Positions 58,530-64,000 of a stretch of DNA of 64,000 bases are shown here, in pieces. The position numbers and the translations under genes were made by a program. Below the pieces are notes generated by a model. It was not told the origin of the DNA. It saw only the letters and a program-made list of their open reading frames with translations, and searched no databases. Location of the stretch: positions 8,261,001 to 8,325,000 of the forward strand of contig CM037589.1 of assembly GCA_021018995.1 (NCBI GenBank). The letters run 5' to 3'. Within the stretch, counting starts at the first letter, position 1. Each line of letters starts with the position of its first letter. The stretch is from Chloranthus sessilifolius. Its lineage: Eukaryota > Streptophyta > Magnoliopsida > Chloranthales > Chloranthaceae.

Positions 58530-58546
58530 TGGCACGCCCGGTGGGA
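58530..58546 (+). other. Primer binding site of the plus element
   Basis: TGGCACGCCCGGTGGGA, six bases after the LTR end. This site type is seen in Tat-lineage Ty3 elements; I did not assign the tRNA. Confidence 0.7.
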
Positions 58547-58666
58547 CCCACTTCTCTCATCTTTAAGCTACTTAATAAAACAAATTCTCTGAAATAAAAT
58601 GTGGGTATAATAAACTATAAAGCTTTGGTTATTTCATTATTTTTCATTTTAATAGCTGGTTCTTCC

Positions 58667-60319
58667 ATGCAAATATTCACCGAATTTACTACATCAAACA
58701 TTTCAATAGCCTTTGGAAAGAATGTTGCTCACTCTTCATCAGGAGTTTGTCGTGTAATGTGGGCTCGACCTCAGACTGAGGAAGCCATACTCCGCCGATC
58801 AACCAGTCTTATGGCACGAGCCAATCTGGAGGAGAAATACGCTCAGCAGGAAGAACTGGATTCTCCCAAGTCCTTCACCAGTACTGACAATCCACTTTAT
58901 GGGGATTTAGACTCTATCTTTTCCGAAGATGAGTTCCCTGAGGTCCGATCGCAATCAGCCTCGGTAAGCCCACCAGGAACTCCGAGGTCTAATCAGTCTC
59001 ATCCGACAAATTCCCCGCAATTACCTGAGATAGCCAACCGACTAAATCACGTATCCGGATTATTTCTTCATCACCCATCACCCCTCGTTCTTCGAGCTCC
59101 CTTCAATCCAATCTCGACGGATCATCCGTCGGATTAGTGACTTCAGACATCCCTACGGTACTTCCAGTGATGGTTTTGACAACAGGAGAAAGTTCCAATA
59201 GCCTTGAACAGCTAGAACAGATGCGTCAAACAATCGCAGCTCGTGATGCACAGATAGCTGTGCTGATTGAGAGAGAGAATAATCGAAAAGAGATTGAAGA
59301 AAATATATCCCTCAACAAAGTACAGAGCCTAATTTCCGAGAATCTTAAAGGTTATCGGAAAGTATCGCAAGCCATATCCGCCAGAAATGGATGAAGTCTC
59401 GTTTCCACCTGAGTACAGACAACCAAAGTTCTCCCAGTATAGCGGCAGTGGTGCCCTACTTGAGCATTTGGCCCACTTCCTCTCAGCCTGTGGTGACACT
59501 TCAAAATGCGACACTTTGCTTTTGCGACAATTTGTGCAGACTCTTAAGGGAGCTGCATTCACATGGTACACGAAGCTTCCACCTGAGTCAATATCGACCT
59601 GGAAAGAGATGGAAGAGGCATTCCTGAAGAGATTCTTTAGTACTCAGAGATCCGTAGGGGTCGCTGAGTTATCACAATTGAAACAACGACCAAATGAAAG
59701 GGTCGTCGATTACATTACGCGATGGAGAAACCTTAGCATCCATTGCAAGCACAAGTTTGAAGAAGAAGCAGTACAAACGTGCCTGGCTGGTATGAGACAA
59801 GAATTAGCAGTCCCTTACTATGGACATTCCATGAGTTTCGAAGATCTCGCTACACGAACTTCAGAACTAGAAAGTTTCATCGGCTTAAACTCAAGGGGAA
59901 ACCGAAAGGATTCTCCCAGAGGAACAGAATGAAGGACAGAAATGTCTACATCTTATCCGGCGACAATAGCAATCGGCACCAGAGATCGTAATCAATTCAC
60001 TGTAACCAAACGAATAGAAGAATCCGGAAACAATCGATCAAACAAAGCAGGTGGAGTCAACAGTAATTTTGCACCCCCTCAGAGATCAAGCTGGTCTAAG
60101 GGCCAATCTTTGAAAGAAAGGAAAGATAAAAATTATTCATTTAAAAATGAAGACGTCGAGGGCATCTTCGATGACGTCATTGACGGTGGGATTATACAGC
60201 TACCAGAATCCCGCAGACCTGAAGAGAAAAATAAAACAGAGGATCCACTATACTGTAAATATCATCGTGTGTTAGGACACACGTTGAAAGATTGTTTCAT
60301 ATTTAAAGATAAGGTCTAG
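58667..60319 (+). pseudogene. Gag of the plus element, frameshifted
   Basis: A frame from MQIFTEFTTSNISIAFGKNV through ARPQTEEAILRRSTSLMARA runs to about 59,137. The next part (LEQLEQMRQTIAARDAQIAV, a coiled-coil-like stretch) lies in another frame. From about 59,355 the first frame returns (YRKPYPPEMDEVSFPPEYRQ). The Retrotrans_gag domain follows: LLRQFVQTLKGAAFTWYTKL, FLKRFFSTQRSVGVAELSQL, NERVVDYITRWRNLSIHCKH. A TGA at about 59,930 separates a tail with a zinc-binding box CKYHRVLGHTLKDC. The element therefore encodes no intact Gag. The frame opens further upstream (58,601) with a hydrophobic stretch; the Met at 58,667 is preferred because both family copies align from there. Confidence 0.82.
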
Positions 60320-60459
60320 AGTCTTCTTGATTGTAAGGCTAATTCGATCAGCCTTACAATCAGAAGATTTCTCTTTTGACATGATTAATAAGAGGAAATC
60401 TGTGAAAATGAATAAATAAAAAGGGGATTTAGATTACATTTCAAAATCCATTGAAATCA

Positions 60460-62115
60460 TGTTGATCAACTTCATAATTTAGAAAATATTAAGGACGTTT
60501 TGATCTCTGTAAACGTCCTAAAATCACCAGATCGATTAGCCAAAGTAGATCCTTGAATTTAATTTCACCACGATCCGCATTGGGATCGATGGTCAATATA
60601 AAATCAACCTTATAATTTTCGTTGATTTTAGAAAATATTTTAAGGACGCTTTGATCTCCAGAACGTCCCAAAATCACCGATCCGCCGTAGCCAAAGTAGA
60701 TCCTTCGGATTTAATTTCGACCACCCGATCTGCATTGGGATCGATGGTCAATATAAAATCAACCTTATAATTTTTATTGATTTTTAGAAAATATTTTTAA
60801 GGACGCTTTGATTTCAGAACGCCCCAAAATCACCAGATCCCGGTAGCCAAAGTAGATCCTTCGAATTTAATTTCGACCACCCGATCTGCATTGGGATCGA
60901 TGGTCAATATAAAATCAACCTTATAATTTTCGTTGATTTTTAGAAAATATTTTTAAGGACGTTTTGATCTCTGTAAACGTCCCAAAATCAGTCAGATATG
61001 CACGGTAGCCAAAGTAGATCCTTCGGATTTAATTTCGGCCACCGACGCATTGGGATTGATGGTCAATATAAAATCAACCTTATAATTTTCGTTGATTTTT
61101 AGAAAATATTTTTAAGGACGTTTTGATCTCGAAACGTCCCCAAAATCGTCGACCGCCCGTAGCCAAAGTAGATCCTTCGGATTTAATTTCACCACCCGAT
61201 CTGCATTGGGATTGATGGTCAATATAAAATCAACCTTATAATTTTTTGATTTTTAGAAAATATTTTAAGGACGTTTGATCTCGTGAACGTCCCAAAATCG
61301 TCAGATCCGGGGTAGCCAAAGTAGATCCTTCGGATTTAATTTCGACCACCCGATCTGCATTGGGATTGATGGTCAATATAAAATCAACCTTATAATTTTC
61401 GTTGATTTTTAGAAAATATTTTTAAGGACGTTTTGATCTTTGTAAACGTCCAAAATCAGTCAGATCTGTCCGGGTAGCCAAAGTAGATCCTTCGGATTTA
61501 ATTTCGACCACCCGATCTGCTTTGGGATCGATGGTCAATATAAAATCAACCTTATAAATTTCGTTGATTTTTAGAAAATATTTTTAAGGACGTTTTGATC
61601 TCTGTAAACATCCCAAAATCAGTCAGATATGTCCGGTAGCCAAAGTAGATCCTTCGGATTTAATTTCGACCACCCGATCCGCATTGGGATCGATTGTCGA
61701 TATAAAATCAACCTTATAATTTTCGTTGATTTTTAGAAAATATTTTTAAGGACGTTTTGATCTCTGTAAACGTCCCAAAATCAATCGACCGCCGTAGCCA
61801 AAGTAGATCCTTCAATTTAATTTCACCACCCGATCCGCATTGGGATCGATGGTCAATATATAATCAACCTTATAATTTTCGTTGATTTTAGAAAATATTT
61901 TTAAGGACGCTTTTGATCTCTCAGAACGTCCCAAAATCGTCGACCGCCGTAGCCAAAGTAGATCCTTCGGATTTAATTTCGATCACCCGATTTGCATTGG
62001 GATCGATGGTCAATATAAAATCAACCTTATAATTTTCGTTGATTTTTAGAAAATATTTTTAAGGACGTTTTGATCTCTGTAAACGTCCCAAAATCAGTCA
62101 GATCTGATTTAATTT
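60460..62115. repeat. Tandem array, ~160-bp units x ~10
   Basis: Each unit has GTAGCCAAAGTAGATCCTTC, GGATTTAATTTCGACCACC, TGCATTGGGATCGATGGTC, AATATAAAATCAACCTTATA and a hairpin-prone GGACGTTTTGATC...AACGTCC part. Units are 140-170 bp and nearly identical except around the ACGTCC block. It lies between gag and the 3' LTR. Confidence 0.95.
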
Positions 62116-62657
62116 CGACCACCCGATTTGCATCAACATCAATGATCAATAGAGAATCAATTTCATAATTGTTGTTATTGATTTATTAAGGTTCATAAAT
62201 TTTAATCGGATCGTCTAAGAGATTTAGGAGATTCATCTTAGTAGTTGGAGAGCGTTCTCGTAAGAGTAGCAAATCCAATCTAGGAGATTCATCTTGTTAA
62301 TCGGAGAGCGTCCTCGTAAGAATCGCAAATCCTATAACCATAAACCAAGATACGATTCCGTAGGGAATTACAAATCGATTAATCTCGAAATAAAAAAAAT
62401 TCATCTCCTAAAATCTCTTAGATTGAAATAATATTATCGGATAGATCCAAATTTCAATGATCAAATCTCCGTAGAGAATAGGATCACTTGTCAGATTTCA
62501 ATGAATCGAGTCTCCATAGAGAATACGATCATTAATCAGTAATAAAATTCTCATAAAAAAATAAAATTTATATCGATTTTTATCAATTTTTTTATGATTT
62601 TCGTTTTTTTTTTTTTTTTTTTTAAATAATAATAATAAAAATCGAGGAGGCACCTAT
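62116..62657. other. 3' internal end of the plus element
   Basis: Non-coding. It has repeats around GAGCGT(T/C)CTCGTAAGA and GGAGATTCATCTT near 62,230-62,330, a poly-T run near 62,605-62,622, then the purine-rich tract CGAGGAGGCACCT before the LTR. Confidence 0.6.
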
Positions 62658-64000
62658 TGACTCGAAAATTGTGGAATTGAGAACCTTTTTTTCTTCCACT
62701 TAGCCTTAAAAGTCAGATAGAAGGAATTAGGGAAAGAGACCATTTATAGTTTTTTTTTTAACAAATCCTAATCTAAATAGGATTTAAAATCCTAAGCTAT
62801 ACTTAGCCACTAGAAAAATATATGTAGCAACCTAGGTGGCTAGGAAAATATATTTAGTCACCTAGTTGGCTAGAAAAAATACTTATCTACCCTAGGTGGA
62901 TAGAAATATACTTATCCACCCTAGGTGGATAAAAAAATACTTATCCACTTAGGTGGCTAGAAAATATACGTAGTCACCTAGGTGGCTAGAAAACTACTTA
63001 TCCACCCTAGGTGGCTAGAAAACTACTTATCCACCTTAGGTGGCTAGAAAACTACTTATCCACTTAGGTGGCTAGAAAAATACTTATCCACCTAGGTGGC
63101 TAGGAAAATATATTTAGTCACCTAGCTGGCTAGAAAAAATACTTATCCACCCTAGGTGGATAGAAATATACTTATGCACTCTAGGTGGATAGAAAAATAC
63201 TCATCCACCCTAGGTGGATAGAAATATACTTATCCACCTAGATGGCTAGAAAATATACGTAGTCACCTAGGTGGCTAGAAAAATATTTATCCACCCTAGG
63301 TGGATGAGTAGGTGGATAGAAAAAATACTTATCCACCCTAGGTGGATAGAAATATACTTATGCACTCTAGGTGGATATAAAAATACTCATCCACCCTAGG
63401 TGGATATAAATATACTTATCTACCTAGGTGGCTAGAAAATATACGTAGTCACCTAGGTGGATGAGTAGGTGGATAGAAAAAATACTTATCCACCCTAGGT
63501 GGATAGAAATATACTTATGCATTCTAGGTGGATATAAAAATACTTATCCACCCTAGGTGGATAGAAATATACTTATCCACCTAGGTGGCTAGAAAATATA
63601 CGTAGTCACCTAGGTGGCTAGAAAAATATTTATCCACCCTAGGTGGATGAGTAGGTGGATAGAAATATACTTATCCACCCTAGGTGGATAGAAAAAAGAC
63701 TCATCCACCCTAGGTGGATAGAAATATACTTATCCACCTAGGTGGCTAGAAAATATACGTAGTCACCTAGGTGGATAGAAATATACTCATCCACCTTAGG
63801 TGGATAGAACACCCTAGGTGGATAGAAATATACTTATCCACCTAGGTGGCTAGAAAAATACTTATCCACCTAAGTGGATTGAAATATACTCATCCACCCT
63901 AGGTGGATAGAAAAAATACTTATTCACCCTAGGTGGATAGAAATATACTTATCCACCTAGGTGGCTAGAAAATATACGTAGTCACCTAGGTGGCTAGAAA
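62658..64000 (+). repeat. 3' LTR of the plus element, cut by the window edge
   Basis: Starts TGACTCGAAAATTGTGG and follows the 5' LTR through the lead-in CCTAAGCTATACTTAGCCAC and into the palindromic array. Confidence 0.88.
62815..64000. repeat. Palindromic tandem array CCACC[C]TAGGTGG, LTR copy 2
   Basis: Same unit types as 54,795-56,600, but with a different unit order and a local higher-order repeat of about 170-180 bp containing GGTGGATGAGTAGGTGGATA (63,300, 63,460, 63,645), which is not seen in copy 1. The two LTR arrays have therefore rearranged since insertion. Confidence 0.93.

Larger units (their letters stand above)
35157..64000 (-). mobile_element. Large Tat-like gag-only LTR element, minus strand, nested host
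   Basis: Minus-strand order from the right: 5' LTR (interrupted, from beyond the window edge down to 49,189), primer site (TGGCACGCCCGGTGAGA, 49,182-49,166), gag (49,045 to about 46,667), a tandem array, 3' LTR (about 43,977-35,157). Both LTRs end, in element sense, in TTGTTGTTTACA. No protease, RT or integrase is present. It is interrupted by at least seven later insertions, the largest being the sister element at 54,644. The 5-bp sequence GCTTG precedes the left end and should recur at the unseen right end if target duplication is intact. The lineage is inferred from the primer-site type and Gag, not from RT. Confidence 0.78.
54644..64000 (+). mobile_element. Large Tat-like gag-only LTR element, plus strand
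   Basis: 5' LTR (54,644-58,523), primer site, gag relic (58,667-60,319), 160-bp tandem array (60,460-62,115), purine-rich tract (CGAGGAGGCACCT, 62,643-62,655) and a 3' LTR that starts at 62,658 and is cut by the window edge. The LTR starts TGACTCGAAAATT at both places. The internal region is only 4.1 kb and has no pol. It is inserted in the 5' LTR of the minus-strand relative, in opposite orientation. The 5 bases before it (AGTGT) should recur after its 3' LTR. Confidence 0.88.

Overview
The window is nuclear DNA from a flowering plant. The evidence is a split nuclear gene for a plastid enzyme with plant splice sites and a transit peptide, plant-type Copia, chromovirus and Tat-like LTR retrotransposons, hAT and Mutator-type DNA elements, and AT-rich microsatellites. 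The huge repeat-filled introns suit a large repeat-rich genome (perhaps a magnoliid or other woody plant), but the sequence alone does not fix the lineage. Only two host genes are visible; nearly everything else is layered transposon debris.

Region 1 (1-23,040). One gene on the minus strand, encoding the plastid pyruvate dehydrogenase E1 beta subunit, spans 3,670-22,956. Exons 1-3 (22,956-22,498) encode the transit peptide and linker. Exon 4 (4,645-3,670) encodes the whole catalytic part. The four exons join in frame to a 404-residue protein. Intron 3 is 17,852 bp and holds MITEs, a gag-only LTR element (15,405-18,587), an RTE LINE relic, SINE-like pieces and microsatellites. A decayed L1-type LINE lies downstream of the gene.

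Region 2 (23,673-35,156). A decayed Copia element (+) starts about 0.65 kb upstream of the E1 beta promoter. It is followed by the first exon of a DUF1365 gene (29,692-30,017, +), whose remaining exons are not seen, and then by a second decayed Copia element (-) that has lost its reverse transcriptase core.

Region 3 (35,157-64,000). This is a nest built from one family of large gag-only Ty3 (Tat-like) LTR elements. A minus-strand copy runs from 35,157 past the right edge. Its 3' LTR (35,157 to about 43,977) was hit by a palindromic MITE (36,903), an Ac-like hAT (37,155) and a deleted chromovirus (38,581-42,997, TSD ATACT). Its internal region carries a tandem array, a TA-flanked foldback element, gag and a further insertion. 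Its 5' LTR (from 49,189) was hit by a hAT-type element (49,872-52,557) and, at 54,644, by a plus-strand relative that runs to the window end. That relative has LTRs filled with a palindromic tandem array (CCACC[C]TAGGTGG units) and a separate 160-bp tandem array between gag and the 3' LTR.

The main points are the giant intron of an essential plastid gene, the LTR-borne palindromic array, two unrelated ~160-bp arrays at the same position in two related elements, and a four-copy GATACGTATC foldback family with 9-bp target duplications. No CRISPR array or operon is present, as expected for plant nuclear DNA. I saw no rRNA or functional tRNA gene.
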